A stretch of DNA of 64,000 nt from Elizabethkingia meningoseptica_A (GCF_045762675.1 NZ_JBJDLK010000002.1:558001-622000), one strand, 5' to 3'. Shown: positions 17,079 through 26,075, counted from the stretch's first letter. The notes: generated by a model not told the origin, from the sequence alone. A program made the numbers and translations.

Positions 17079-18320
17079 TTATCTTTTCAAATCCTGAATT
17101 ACAACAGGTAAAACTTCTCTTGGAAAAGACAATATATATTTAGTATTAGGGGTTTTAAGATGCTGCGTTAATATTTGATTTTCAGAAACTTCCAACGGAA
17201 ACACCTGGTCGGATTTACTTTTCAGGAAGATTGGCTGTTTGTTTGTATCATAAGGAAGAAGTGTTCTTTCGATCTCATCTACCAGCCAGCTCGCATTATC
17301 AATTCCGTAAAAATCGTTCGTCTTCTGAATAATATTTTCTACCAGTTCTTTACCAAAAGCTTTTTCAGAAATAATATTCTTAGGAAAATGTCTTTGTGTT
17401 ACAGATTTACACAAACGGCTCAAAACAAAATCTGAATGATATTGCCAGTTTTTAAGTCCGAACATAATATCGGAGTCATCCATTTCTGTAAAACGCTTCA
17501 GATCTTCTTCCGTCATTTTGTCGAATTTATTCTTCGTCAGGAAATAACTCAGGTTTTCAGTTGCCACAAGATTTTCACCTTGTGCAGAAAGTTCTTTGGC
17601 CCTTTTCAGTACCTTGATCAATAAATGTTCTGCTACTGCGGATGTTTTATGGAAATACACCTGCCAGTACATAAACATTCTGGCGGTAAGAAAATTTTCT
17701 ATGGAATAAATTCCTTTTGCATCAATCACCAGTTCGTCTTCATGAACATTCATCATGGAAATAATACGCTGGGTATTAACATTTCCCTCAGTTACTCCTG
17801 TATAGAAACTGTCACGCTTCAGATAATCCAGACGGTCTACATCCAACTGGGATGATACGAGTTGGTTAAAAAATTTGCGGTGGTATTTCCCCTGAAACAT
17901 CTGAATCGCAAGTGCCAGCTGCCCATTGAACTCTTCATTCAGTTTTTCCATTAAAAGAATGGATAAACGTTCATGATGACAATCATTCATCAGAACAGAT
18001 TCCAACGCATGAGAATAAGGACCATGCCCTACGTCATGCAGCAAAATAGCAAGTAAAGCTGCTTTTTCTTCTTCCTGAGAAATTTCAATTCCTTTCATTT
18101 TTAATGTTTCCAAAGCAGTAAACATTAAATGAGTGGCACCCAGTGCATGATGGAATCTTGTATGCATAGCTCCCGGATACACCAAAGAAAGCAGGCCCGT
18201 TTGTGAAATACGGCGCAGCCTCTGAAAAAAAGGATGCTCTATTACATCAAAAAGGATTTCGTATGGAATTTGTATAAATCCGTGAACAGGATCATTAACG
18301 ATTTTCAGTTTATTAACCAT
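17079..18320 (-). CDS. HD-domain phosphohydrolase (dNTPase/SAMHD1-like)
   Basis: A 413-residue cytoplasmic protein. The N-terminal part has the HD metal-binding signature: RFHHALGATHLM near residue 55, LLHDVGHGPYSHALE near 92-105, and the downstream DVDRLDYLKRDSFYTGV. This pattern is that of the YdhJ/SAMHD1-like branch that hydrolyses nucleotides. The substrate is unknown. It is transcribed from its own -7 box at 18349 and lies immediately upstream of lpxD. Confidence 0.85.
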   Translation of the reverse strand: MVNKLKIVNDPVHGFIQIPYEILFDVIEHPFFQRLRRISQTGLLSLVYPGAMHTRFHHALGATHLMFTALETLKMKGIEISQEEEKAALLAILLHDVGHGPYSHALESVLMNDCHHERLSILLMEKLNEEFNGQLALAIQMFQGKYHRKFFNQLVSSQLDVDRLDYLKRDSFYTGVTEGNVNTQRIISMMNVHEDELVIDAKGIYSIENFLTARMFMYWQVYFHKTSAVAEHLLIKVLKRAKELSAQGENLVATENLSYFLTKNKFDKMTEEDLKRFTEMDDSDIMFGLKNWQYHSDFVLSRLCKSVTQRHFPKNIISEKAFGKELVENIIQKTNDFYGIDNASWLVDEIERTLLPYDTNKQPIFLKSKSDQVFPLEVSENQILTQHLKTPNTKYILSFPREVLPVVIQDLKR

Positions 18321-18348
18321 TCAGAAAATTTTAGCAAAATAAGCTATA

Positions 18349-18356
18349 CAAATGTA
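18349..18356 (-). promoter_or_regulatory. -7 box before the HD phosphohydrolase gene
   Basis: TACATTTG on the minus strand lies 29 bases before the ATG at 18320. Confidence 0.5.
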
Positions 18357-18460
18357 GTCATTTCCATACAGAGTTAACGGTTTTTAACGCAATCAATTAT
18401 CATTTTAGCTATTAATTAAGAACTTTTGGTCGTATTTTTGAAGGTCATAAACAAGTTATA

Positions 18461-18904
18461 ATGATTGAAACATTACAAAGCCTTTTCAGAAGGGATCTTC
18501 TACAACTAAAAGCTGAGATTGAAGCCTATCAGTCGGAAGAAAATATATGGAAGACAGCACAGCAGATCAGCAATTCTGCAGGCAATCTGTGTTTACACCT
18601 TATAGGTAATCTTAATTATTATATAGGTACCACCATTGGCAACACTGGTTATGTAAGAGACAGACCATCTGAATTTTCCAAAAAAAATGTACCGAGAACT
18701 GAACTTATAAATATGATAGAAGATACCATGGTGATGCTGAACAATACCTTACATTCTTTACAGGACAATGACCTGAAAAAAGAATATCCGCTTGTAGTGT
18801 TTGAAGATAAAATGAGTACAGAATTTTTCTTCACCCATCTTACAACACACCTGGGTTACCACCTTGGACAAATTAACTATCACAGAAGACTAATAGACAA
18901 TTAA
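18461..18904 (+). CDS. DinB-superfamily (DUF1572-like) protein
   Basis: A 147-residue, mostly helical cytoplasmic protein. It has histidines at spacing typical of the DinB/YfiT metal-binding four-helix bundle: NLCLHLIGNLNYYIG near residue 45 and FFTHLTTHLGYHLGQINYHRR near the C-terminus. The family includes thiol-dependent transferases and proteins of unknown function. The gene lies 16 bases upstream of porX and may be cotranscribed with it. Confidence 0.75.
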   Translation: MIETLQSLFRRDLLQLKAEIEAYQSEENIWKTAQQISNSAGNLCLHLIGNLNYYIGTTIGNTGYVRDRPSEFSKKNVPRTELINMIEDTMVMLNNTLHSLQDNDLKKEYPLVVFEDKMSTEFFFTHLTTHLGYHLGQINYHRRLIDN

Positions 18905-18920
18905 CAAAAGAAATAGAATT

Positions 18921-20465
18921 ATGGCAGGAAAGATATTATGGGTAGATGATGAAGTAGATTTATTAAAACCTCACATGGTATTTCTGGAGGCGAAAGGTTA
19001 TTCGCTGACTCCGGTAAATAACGTGAACGAAGCACTTGAAATTCTGGAAAAGGAAAAATACCAGTTGGTGCTTATTGATGAAAACATGCCCGGTATCTCA
19101 GGATTGGAAGCGATCCCGATGATTAAAAATATAGATTCTACCATTAAAATCGTAATGGTAACGAAGAGTGAAGAGGAACACCTGATGGAACAGGCTATTG
19201 GTTCTCAGATCTCCGATTACATTCTGAAACCGGTAAATCCTAATCAGATATTACTTTCGCTAAAGAAAAACTTACAGAGCGAGGATCTTGTAGAACAAAA
19301 AACAAAACTGGAATACCAGCAGGAATTCCGTAATCTTAGTATGGAGCTTTCCTATCTGAACACGTTTCAGGATTGGGCAGAGTACTATAAAAAGATCCTG
19401 AACTGGGAAATAAAGTTCGATAAGGTACTGGATAACGAATTCTCAGATTTATTATCAAGTCAGAAAGAGGAAGCCAACATTCAGTTTGCCAAGTTTATTG
19501 AAAACAACTATGTGGATTGGCTGAATTCCAATGAAAAGCCATTAATGTCGCATACGCTTTTCAAGGAAAAAGTAAAGCCTGAGGTTGAAAAAGATAAGGT
19601 TTTACTCCTTATGGTGGACAACCTTCGCTACGACCAGTGGAAAGTTATAGAGCCCTTATTTACCCGTTTTTACAATAAAACATCTGAAGATTATTATTTC
19701 AGTATTCTTCCAACGGCAACGCAGTACGCAAGAAACTCATTCTTTGCAGGATTATTACCTTCCGAGATAGAAAAGCGTTTTCCGGAATACTGGTTCAATG
19801 ATAATGAAGAAGGCAATAAGAATGAACATGAGCGTGACTTCCTTGAAGACCAGATGAAACGTTTGGGCTTATCCGGTAAGCACCTGAAATATCTTAAAAT
19901 ATTGAACGCTGACTTTGAAAGAAAGATTTATGAAGATTTTAATCAGCATAAAAACAATGACCTTCTGGTTATTGTATATAACTTCATCGATATTCTTTCT
20001 CATGCAAAAACAGATAATGTTATTGTTGATCAGCTGATCCGGGACGACAAAACTTTCCGCTCATTAACAGAGCACTGGTTTGAAAATTCTTCCCTGATGA
20101 AAATCATAAAACTTGCAGCTGAGAATAAATTTAAGCTGGTGATTACTACGGACCACGGGACTATTTATGTTAAAAAACCGAGTAAGGTAATTGGAGACCG
20201 CGAAACCTCAACAAACATCCGCTACAAGACCGGAAAAAGCTTAACATTCGAGGATAAAGATGTTTGGGCAATTGATTTCCCGGAGAAATTATTTTTGCCA
20301 AAAGGAAACTTAAGTTCCAAATATATCTTTGCCAAGAACAATACGTTCCTTGCGTATCCGAAGAATTATAATCACTTTGTAAACTATTATAAAGAGACTT
20401 ATCAGCACGGTGGTATTTCTTTAGAGGAAGTTATTATTCCTATTGCGATACTGGAACCTAAATAA
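18921..20465 (+). CDS. porX: Type IX secretion response regulator PorX (receiver plus PglZ domain)
   Basis: PorX controls expression of type IX secretion and gliding genes. Residues 1-120 are a CheY-like receiver with acidic residues in VDDEVD, the phosphoacceptor aspartate in LIDENMPG near residue 53 and the lysine of LKPVNP. Residues from about 200 are a PglZ domain of the alkaline-phosphatase superfamily, with LMVDNLRYDQW, PTATQYARNSFFAG and the metal-ligand segments ILSHAKTD and TTDHGT. Length and architecture are those of PorX. No histidine kinase (PorY) or T9SS structural gene is nearby, as is usual for Bacteroidetes. Confidence 0.95.
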   Translation: MAGKILWVDDEVDLLKPHMVFLEAKGYSLTPVNNVNEALEILEKEKYQLVLIDENMPGISGLEAIPMIKNIDSTIKIVMVTKSEEEHLMEQAIGSQISDYILKPVNPNQILLSLKKNLQSEDLVEQKTKLEYQQEFRNLSMELSYLNTFQDWAEYYKKILNWEIKFDKVLDNEFSDLLSSQKEEANIQFAKFIENNYVDWLNSNEKPLMSHTLFKEKVKPEVEKDKVLLLMVDNLRYDQWKVIEPLFTRFYNKTSEDYYFSILPTATQYARNSFFAGLLPSEIEKRFPEYWFNDNEEGNKNEHERDFLEDQMKRLGLSGKHLKYLKILNADFERKIYEDFNQHKNNDLLVIVYNFIDILSHAKTDNVIVDQLIRDDKTFRSLTEHWFENSSLMKIIKLAAENKFKLVITTDHGTIYVKKPSKVIGDRETSTNIRYKTGKSLTFEDKDVWAIDFPEKLFLPKGNLSSKYIFAKNNTFLAYPKNYNHFVNYYKETYQHGGISLEEVIIPIAILEPK

Positions 20466-20597
20466 TAATTACTTAATGGTTTTTTGGTGAATATGTTTTG
20501 CTACAGTTCTCTAATGACGTATTAAAAATTAAAAATAATGAAGCGGTATTAACAGTCCCTCAAATTACTGTAAATAAAAGGCTTTACATACAAAATC

Positions 20598-20633
20598 AAA
20601 AAGGCCGTGTAAATTATTTGCACGGCTTTTTTG
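20598..20633 (+). terminator. Terminator downstream of porX
   Basis: The stem GCCGTG/CACGGC around a loop of about 12 bases is followed by a run of T's. It lies 130 bases after the porX stop; the bases between carry no gene that I can see. Confidence 0.8.
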
Positions 20634-20679
20634 CTTTCTAACTTTAAAAAATACAAATTTGCAGGATCAAATTAAAAAA

Positions 20680-21090
20680 ATGCTGGAAACCGAAATTTCT
20701 TCAATAGAACAGTGGCAGGAAGTTGCAGAAAAGATAAAGCAGCTTCTGAAGCACAATATACTGTTTCTTAAAGGCAATCTGGGAGCTGGAAAAACAACCT
20801 TCACACAGCATCTTGTAAAATTACTGGGAAGTAATGACGAAGTAACGTCTCCTACTTACTCAATCGTAAATGAATATGAGACGCCACAAGGCAAAATTTT
20901 TCATTTCGATCTTTACAGGCTCCGGAATCTGGAAGAAGTTTATGACATTGGTATAGAAGATTATCTGGACAATGCCTTCCTTAGCATTATTGAATGGCCT
21001 GAGATATTTCAGGATGAAATTTCAGACTTACCACACCACGAAATGGAAATCACAAATTCAGATCAGACTCGATCAATAAAATTTAAATAG
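20680..21090 (+). CDS. tsaE: tRNA threonylcarbamoyladenosine biosynthesis ATPase TsaE
   Basis: TsaE is the ATPase of the TsaBDE complex that makes the t6A base of ANN-decoding tRNAs. The protein has Walker A LKGNLGAGKTTFTQ, the TSPTYSIVNEY segment and the FHFDLYRL strand, and ends with SIIEWPE. The ATG at 20680 gives 136 residues. A TTG at 20659 would add seven residues, but it lies in the TTTG of a likely promoter element. Confidence 0.93.
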   Translation: MLETEISSIEQWQEVAEKIKQLLKHNILFLKGNLGAGKTTFTQHLVKLLGSNDEVTSPTYSIVNEYETPQGKIFHFDLYRLRNLEEVYDIGIEDYLDNAFLSIIEWPEIFQDEISDLPHHEMEITNSDQTRSIKFK

Positions 21091-21093
21091 TCC

Positions 21094-21101
21094 TATCTTT
21101 G
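21094..21101 (+). promoter_or_regulatory. -7 box before the alanine dehydrogenase gene
   Basis: TATCTTTG lies four bases after the tsaE stop and 28 bases before the ATG at 21130. Confidence 0.55.
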
Positions 21102-21129
21102 TTATACGGATTGATATAAAAATTAAAAA

Positions 21130-22320
21130 ATGGGTACAACAATTTTTACACCTTTCACCGAGAAAGAACTCATTCCCAAAGAGGAAAAGTTAGAAATAAT
21201 AAGAAAGGAAAAAAAGTTTAGTATTGGCATTCCTAAAGAGACCTGCCTGGATGAAAAAAGACTTTGTCTTACACCGGATGCTGTACAAGTATTAGTACAG
21301 GCCGGACATCGTATTATTATGGAAAAAGGCGCCGGAGAAGGCTCCTTCTTTAATGATATTCAATATTCCGAAGCCGGAGCTGAAATGACCAGCGACACTC
21401 AGGAAGTTTTCAGTCAGAATATTATTCTGAAAATCAATCCGCCAACATTAGAGGAAGTAGAGTATCTAAAGCCTTGTTCTTATATTCTCTCTGCATTGCA
21501 GATCAATTTAAGTTCAAAAGAATACTTTAAAAAGCTATCTGAGAAAAAAATCAATGCTATTGCATTTGAATATATTATGGACGAGTACAAGCAGTATTCT
21601 CTTGTACGCCTTATCGGAGAAATTGCCGGTACTGTTTCCATCCTTTATTCTTCTGAGCTTTTAGCACAAAGTAATGGTCAGATGTTGGGTGGCATCACCG
21701 GTGTAAGACCAACAGAAGTAGTCATACTAGGAGCCGGAATCGTAGGTGAATTTGCGACAAAGGCTGCCATTGGATTAGGTGCAAGTGTAAAAGTATTCGA
21801 TAACTCCCTGTCCAAACTGCGCAGATTAAATGTAATGGTAGACAGCCGTGTACCCACATCTATTATTGACCCTAAAGAATTAAAAAAGAGTCTTAGACGT
21901 GCTGATGTTGTTATTGGCGCTATCCCAAGGCTTAATATGTACCCTATCATTACAGAAGATATGGTCATGCATATGAAAAAAGGCAGTGTTATTATCGACG
22001 TTACTGTGGATAATGGTAAATGTATCGAAACATCGGAGCTTACGACACTTTCCAAGCCAACTTTTGTGAAACATGATGTTATCCATTGTGGTCTGCCTAA
22101 CCTTACTTCCCGTATGCCGAGAACCACTACCAAAGCCATTAGTAATTTCTTCCTGAGCTACCTGTTGGATATCGATCAGGATGGAGGTTTTGAAAATGTA
22201 CTGGTAAAAAACAATGAAATGAAACAAAGCCTTTATATGTATAAAGGGCGTCTTACCAAGCAGGCTATTGCAAACAAATTCGGAATGCAGTATCATGATA
22301 TCAATCTTTTAATTTTCTAA
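21130..22320 (+). CDS. ald: Alanine dehydrogenase
   Basis: A 396-residue protein of the alanine dehydrogenase/PntA family. After an N-terminal extension of about 30 residues it shows GIPKETCLDEKRLCLTPDAVQVLVQAGHRI, the substrate-binding domain, then the Rossmann motif VVILGAGIVGEFATKAAIGLGASVKVFD near residue 195. It lacks the membrane part of transhydrogenase. It should interconvert alanine with pyruvate and ammonia using NAD. The extension and an altered C-terminal region are common in the Bacteroidetes branch. Confidence 0.88.
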   Translation: MGTTIFTPFTEKELIPKEEKLEIIRKEKKFSIGIPKETCLDEKRLCLTPDAVQVLVQAGHRIIMEKGAGEGSFFNDIQYSEAGAEMTSDTQEVFSQNIILKINPPTLEEVEYLKPCSYILSALQINLSSKEYFKKLSEKKINAIAFEYIMDEYKQYSLVRLIGEIAGTVSILYSSELLAQSNGQMLGGITGVRPTEVVILGAGIVGEFATKAAIGLGASVKVFDNSLSKLRRLNVMVDSRVPTSIIDPKELKKSLRRADVVIGAIPRLNMYPIITEDMVMHMKKGSVIIDVTVDNGKCIETSELTTLSKPTFVKHDVIHCGLPNLTSRMPRTTTKAISNFFLSYLLDIDQDGGFENVLVKNNEMKQSLYMYKGRLTKQAIANKFGMQYHDINLLIF

Positions 22321-22689
22321 ATGCGAAGACTCAGATTTTATTTAATAGGCCTTATTCCGGGAATTATTATTGTTTTCTTTATTCTTAATCAGAAAGGGAC
22401 CAGTTGTTCTTATTTTCCTAATGACCGTGTAATTGCTGAAACCTTAACTAAAGATTTTGTGCTTTCACCGGATTTTCAACAGGAGCTAAAGGCGCTGAAT
22501 CTTAATGAAAAATTTCTGAAGGACAGTATTGTAGGCAAAGGAAAGATAGATTTCGACAGAAGTGAGGCTCAAAAACAGCCTTGCCCAAAATACACGCTTG
22601 TTTATCCGGCTAAAAGTCCGGTTTACGAAGTTCAGTATGAAAAGTGCAAGGAAAATGCTCAGTTTATCCATCTTAAAAAAATCAAATAA
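22321..22689 (+). CDS. Small membrane-anchored protein of unknown function
   Basis: A 122-residue protein with one N-terminal membrane helix (FYLIGLIPGIIIVFFIL) and a short extracytoplasmic domain with three cysteines. I do not recognise the family with confidence; proteins annotated DUF4258 look similar from memory. The ATG follows the ald stop with no gap, so it is very probably translated from the same mRNA. Confidence 0.6.
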   Translation: MRRLRFYLIGLIPGIIIVFFILNQKGTSCSYFPNDRVIAETLTKDFVLSPDFQQELKALNLNEKFLKDSIVGKGKIDFDRSEAQKQPCPKYTLVYPAKSPVYEVQYEKCKENAQFIHLKKIK

Positions 22690-22691
22690 CG

Positions 22692-22699
22692 TACATTTG
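22692..22699 (+). promoter_or_regulatory. -7 box before nnrE/nnrD
   Basis: TACATTTG matches TAnnTTTG and lies 35 bases before the ATG at 22735. Confidence 0.55.
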
Positions 22700-22734
22700 A
22701 GTTAAATTATAGTTCTCAGTATTTAATTTAACTC

Positions 22735-24243
22735 ATGAAAATTCTTTCTTCCGGCCAGATTAAAATCCTGGATCAGAAAACAGCAACCGTACAGAACATT
22801 TCTTCATGGCAACTCATGGAGCGTGCTTCTGAAGCGGTTACAGATGCTATTTTACATAAAGTAAAAGGCCTGCAACCTTCATTCTGTATCTTCTGCGGAA
22901 AAGGAAATAACGGTGGCGACGGTCTTGCCGTTGCCAGAATGCTGCTCCGTAAAAACTTCGATGTCACGGTATTTCTTCTTCAGTCGGGCAAATATTCCGA
23001 TGATAATCTGGAAAATCAGAAACGGTTAAAAAACATCGGTTTAAATGTGATTACATTCAATGAAAGGAGCCGGCTGGAAATTCCATCAGGAAGCCTTATT
23101 ATTGATGCACTTTTCGGAAATGGTTTACACTCCCCGCTGAATTCTGAATGGAATACTGTTTTCAGCCAGATTGAAAGCGCTTCTCCCCTGCATATATTTG
23201 CCATTGATCTTCCTTCTGGTTTTATGGCAGACCTCCCCATGGAAGAATCTTTCCCGTGTCTTGAGACAGACCATGTATTTACATTTGAAATGCCTAAGCC
23301 CGGTTTACTCTTCGCGCCTTCTTATCATTGGCTGAAAGATTTCTCTATTGTAAAAATAAGTTTGGATGAAGCCACCAGAGAAAGTCTGGATTCTTTCTAT
23401 TACTATACCGAAAAAAGTATGATTCAGGCTTTGCTAAAACCTGTTTCTAAATTTTCACATAAAGGTACTTTCGGACATGTGCTTATTATTGGCGGAAGCT
23501 ACGGAAAAACAGGAGCGCCAGTTCTTAGTGCTAAAGCTGCACTGAAAACCGGCAGCGGACTTGTAAGTCTTTATTTGCCGAGGTGTGGTTATAACAATGC
23601 ACAAACCAGCCTCACTGAAGCCATGTGCATAACAGATACCGAGGAAGAATACATCAGTGAAATACCTGATATTTCAGCCTATCAGGCAGTCGCAATTGGG
23701 ATGGGAGCTGGTCAGCATAGTTCAACTGCCGAAGCCATTCTTAAATGTCTGAAAGAAAATCCTAATACTTCGTTTGTGATTGATGCAGACGCACTCAATG
23801 TTTTATCAAAACAGGAAGATCCTTTCCTGTATATTCCTGAAAATTCAATTCTTACACCACACCCGAAAGAATTACAAAGGCTAATAGGCCCGTGGGATAA
23901 TGATTTTGAAAAAATAGAAAAAGTAAGAACAATTACGCAGCGTTATAAAATTAACATCCTGATAAAAGGAGCTTATACCGTTAGTGTATTATCAGATGGC
24001 AATTGTTATTTCAATGCTACCGGCAATTGGGGAATGGCAACAGCCGGTGCCGGAGATACGCTTTCCGGAATCCTGGTTTCACTTGCCGGACAAGGCTACT
24101 CTTCACATAAAGCCTGTATTCTGGGTACTTACTTACACGGACTTGCAGGAGATCTGGCTATAGAAAAAATTCATCCACATTCTTTAACAGCAGGCAATAT
24201 TTCAGATTTTATCAGTGAAGCTTATTTTGATCTGACCAAGTAA
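22735..24243 (+). CDS. nnr: Bifunctional NAD(P)H-hydrate repair enzyme (epimerase + dehydratase)
   Basis: The 502-residue fusion repairs hydrated NAD(P)H. Residues 1 to about 215 are the YjeF_N epimerase, with FCGKGNNGGDGLAVARML. The rest is the ADP-dependent dehydratase with SHKGTFGHVLIIGGSYGKTGAPVLSAKAAL, VIDADALN, LTPHPKEL and the GAGDTLSG loop. Length and domain order are standard. Its stop precedes the tyrA leader region by about 70 bases. Confidence 0.95.
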   Translation: MKILSSGQIKILDQKTATVQNISSWQLMERASEAVTDAILHKVKGLQPSFCIFCGKGNNGGDGLAVARMLLRKNFDVTVFLLQSGKYSDDNLENQKRLKNIGLNVITFNERSRLEIPSGSLIIDALFGNGLHSPLNSEWNTVFSQIESASPLHIFAIDLPSGFMADLPMEESFPCLETDHVFTFEMPKPGLLFAPSYHWLKDFSIVKISLDEATRESLDSFYYYTEKSMIQALLKPVSKFSHKGTFGHVLIIGGSYGKTGAPVLSAKAALKTGSGLVSLYLPRCGYNNAQTSLTEAMCITDTEEEYISEIPDISAYQAVAIGMGAGQHSSTAEAILKCLKENPNTSFVIDADALNVLSKQEDPFLYIPENSILTPHPKELQRLIGPWDNDFEKIEKVRTITQRYKINILIKGAYTVSVLSDGNCYFNATGNWGMATAGAGDTLSGILVSLAGQGYSSHKACILGTYLHGLAGDLAIEKIHPHSLTAGNISDFISEAYFDLTK

Positions 24244-24271
24244 TATTCTTTAATTTATTTTTAAATAAAAA

Positions 24272-24303
24272 TTTTGTCAACTCATCCCTAATTTCTAATT
24301 TAG
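24272..24303 (+). promoter_or_regulatory. Likely promoter of the tyrA leader
   Basis: TTTTG at 24272-24276 and TAATTTAG at 24296-24303 resemble the Bacteroidetes -33 TTTG and -7 TAnnTTTG elements, with 19 bases between them. The last element has one mismatch. Transcription would start near 24308, just before the leader ATG at 24314. Confidence 0.55.
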
Positions 24304-24313
24304 CACTGTGAAA

Positions 24314-24355
24314 ATGAACAACGCATATTATTATTCTAATCTTAACTCCCGTTAG
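24314..24355 (+). CDS. tyrA leader peptide with three consecutive tyrosine codons
   Basis: The reading frame encodes MNNAYYYSNLNSR and stops at TAG (24353-24355). Codons 5-7 are three TAT tyrosine codons at 24326-24334. The next large gene downstream is tyrA, which makes the tyrosine precursor. A 13-codon frame alone would prove nothing. The tyrosine run, the overlap of the stop codon with an antiterminator arm, and the intrinsic terminator before tyrA together form a classical attenuation layout. Confidence 0.8.
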   Translation: MNNAYYYSNLNSR

Positions 24356-24420
24356 GACACAGAATGATATGTTAAAATATTAGCAAACCCTGTCCTGACG
24401 CGACAGGGTTTTTATTTTTT
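24350..24420 (+). promoter_or_regulatory. Tyrosine-responsive transcription attenuator of tyrA
   Basis: The terminator hairpin is AACCCTGTC (24386-24394), loop, GACAGGGTT (24402-24410), then TTTATTTTTT. The alternative antiterminator pairs CGTTAGGACA (24350-24359) with TGTCCTGACG (24391-24400), ten pairs with one G-U, and consumes most of the terminator's left arm. A ribosome stalled on the tyrosine codons would leave 24350-24359 free and allow read-through. A ribosome reaching the TAG at 24353 would cover it and allow termination. The pairing is read directly; the regulatory behaviour is inferred. Confidence 0.82.
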
Positions 24421-24446
24421 TAAATGGAAAGAAAACAAAATAAATC

Positions 24447-25289
24447 ATGAATATCAGTATTATCGGAACAGGGCTTATCGGAGGTTCAATGGCCCTGAAA
24501 TTAAAACAAAAAGGCATTGCCTCCACAATCATTGGAATTGATAAAAACGAAGAACACCTGAAGGAAGCAAAAGCTTTGGGAATTATAGACGATTATCAAC
24601 CTTTTGAAGATGGTGTAAAAAGTGCCGATCTTATTATTGTTGCAATTCCCGTAGATGCTGCAAGAAAGATACTTCCCGGTATTCTGGATTTAATGAATGA
24701 CCAACAAACTGTTATGGATGTCGGTTCTACTAAAAACGGAATTATTACAGCTATAAAAGAGCATAAAAACCGTTCACGTTATGTGGCAACCCACCCTATG
24801 TGGGGTACAGAAAACAGCGGTCCCAAAGCGGCACAGGCAGATGCTTTTACCGCAAGAGCAGCTGTAATATGCAATCAGGAGGAGTCGGCTGCAGATGCTG
24901 TAGCACTTATTCAGAAAGTATATGATGCTTTAGATATGAATCTTTTGTATATGAATGCTGAGGATCACGATATCCACACTGCATATATTAGTCATATATC
25001 GCATATTACATCGTATGCACTTGCCAATACTGTTCTGGAAAAAGAGAAGGAAGAAGATACTATTTTCCAGCTGGCAAGTTCTGGTTTTTCAAGTACCGTG
25101 CGTTTGGCTAAATCACATCCCGAAATGTGGGTTCCCATTTTCAGGCAAAATAAAGAAAACGTTCTGGATGTTCTTAATGAACACATCAGCCAGCTTAGAA
25201 AATTTAAATCGGCACTGGAAAAAGAAAACTATGAATTCTTAGAAGAGCTTATCCTTAATGCCAATAAAATAAGAGGAATTCTGAAATAA
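24447..25289 (+). CDS. tyrA: Prephenate dehydrogenase
   Basis: TyrA oxidatively decarboxylates prephenate to 4-hydroxyphenylpyruvate, the committed step to tyrosine. The 280-residue protein has the NAD-binding loop ISIIGTGLIGGSMALKLK, the aspartate IGIDKNEEH, ATHPMWGTE and the catalytic-histidine segment TAYISHISHITSYAL. It has no ACT or chorismate-mutase domain, so allosteric control may be weak and transcript attenuation would matter more. It ends at a terminator shared with blaB. Confidence 0.93.
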   Translation: MNISIIGTGLIGGSMALKLKQKGIASTIIGIDKNEEHLKEAKALGIIDDYQPFEDGVKSADLIIVAIPVDAARKILPGILDLMNDQQTVMDVGSTKNGIITAIKEHKNRSRYVATHPMWGTENSGPKAAQADAFTARAAVICNQEESAADAVALIQKVYDALDMNLLYMNAEDHDIHTAYISHISHITSYALANTVLEKEKEEDTIFQLASSGFSSTVRLAKSHPEMWVPIFRQNKENVLDVLNEHISQLRKFKSALEKENYEFLEELILNANKIRGILK

Positions 25290-25290
25290 G

Positions 25291-25322
25291 AAAAAAGGCT
25301 TCATTAATTTGAAGCCTTTTGT
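25291..25322. terminator. Shared bidirectional terminator between tyrA and blaB
   Basis: AAAAGGCTTC-attaattt-GAAGCCTTTT forms a hairpin with A and T runs on both sides. Its right arm is formed by the last codons of blaB (Lys-Ala-Ser-Asn-stop on the minus strand), so the blaB coding end doubles as terminator stem. Confidence 0.88.
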
Positions 25323-26053
25323 TTTTGTTGATATTCACTGATTAAATCCAGTGTATGCTGAATGGCAGTCTGATCTTTCCAGTCATCGTGGCCTGCAACA
25401 ACATATTGTACATTGGGAAATTTCTTCTGAATATTATGCACTGACTGTGTCCAGTCGTTTACATACGCTTCTCCCAAAAATCCAAGATCTTTGGAATCAC
25501 CGCTTTTTATAATACAGCCGCCTACCAGTACTTTATCTTTAGGGAACCATACCACTACATTGTCAGCTGTATGTCCTTTTCCCGGATAATAGACCTGAAA
25601 CTCATCCTTTCCTACTTTGAATGACTTATTATTGTCAAAAGTATATTGGGCCCTTGGTTTATTATCTTTCGCTAAAATAGAGTCCGTCATTTTAGTAGAA
25701 TAGGTTTTTGCCCCTAAGCTTTTAAAATATTCCAAGCCTCCTGCACGGTCGTCATGTGAATGTGTTGCAATATTCATAATGACTTTCTTTCCATGTCTTT
25801 TATAAATTTCGTCGGTAAAGTTTTTAAATTTTTCCTCACCCCATGGAGAATCTATTACAACCACCCCTTTACTGGTCACCAGATATACCGCATTAGCTGC
25901 GTATTTGGTTCCGTTGAATGTATTATATGTTGTATAAACATATAAATTGTCTTTTAGCTTTTCTATTTTCACTTCAGGCGTTTCCTGTCCGAAGGCATTG
26001 AAACCTGTAAACCCAAGAGCAAGAACAAGTGCCCATTTCATTTTCTTCATCAT
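25304..26053 (-). CDS. blaB: Subclass B1 metallo-beta-lactamase BlaB
   Basis: A periplasmic zinc carbapenemase. The 249-residue protein has a signal peptide cut after FNAFGQ. Zinc ligands are all present: H98, H100 and H161 for site 1 (THSHDD, GKGHTADN), and D102, C180 and H222 for site 2 (GGCIIKS, AGHDDW). K183 is the substrate-carboxylate lysine of the B1 group. Sequence features match the chromosomal BlaB of Elizabethkingia as I recall it. It lies only 22 bases downstream of sdaA in the same direction, so it may be expressed partly from the sdaA transcript. An alternative ATG lies one codon downstream. Confidence 0.96.
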   Translation of the reverse strand: MMKKMKWALVLALGFTGFNAFGQETPEVKIEKLKDNLYVYTTYNTFNGTKYAANAVYLVTSKGVVVIDSPWGEEKFKNFTDEIYKRHGKKVIMNIATHSHDDRAGGLEYFKSLGAKTYSTKMTDSILAKDNKPRAQYTFDNNKSFKVGKDEFQVYYPGKGHTADNVVVWFPKDKVLVGGCIIKSGDSKDLGFLGEAYVNDWTQSVHNIQKKFPNVQYVVAGHDDWKDQTAIQHTLDLISEYQQKQKASN

Positions 26054-26075
26054 AATTAAATTCTCAGATTTTATA

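Noticed and set aside
20659..20679. TTG start for tsaE
   Set aside because: The TTG is part of an AAATTTG promoter-like element and the ATG at 20680 gives a normal TsaE length.
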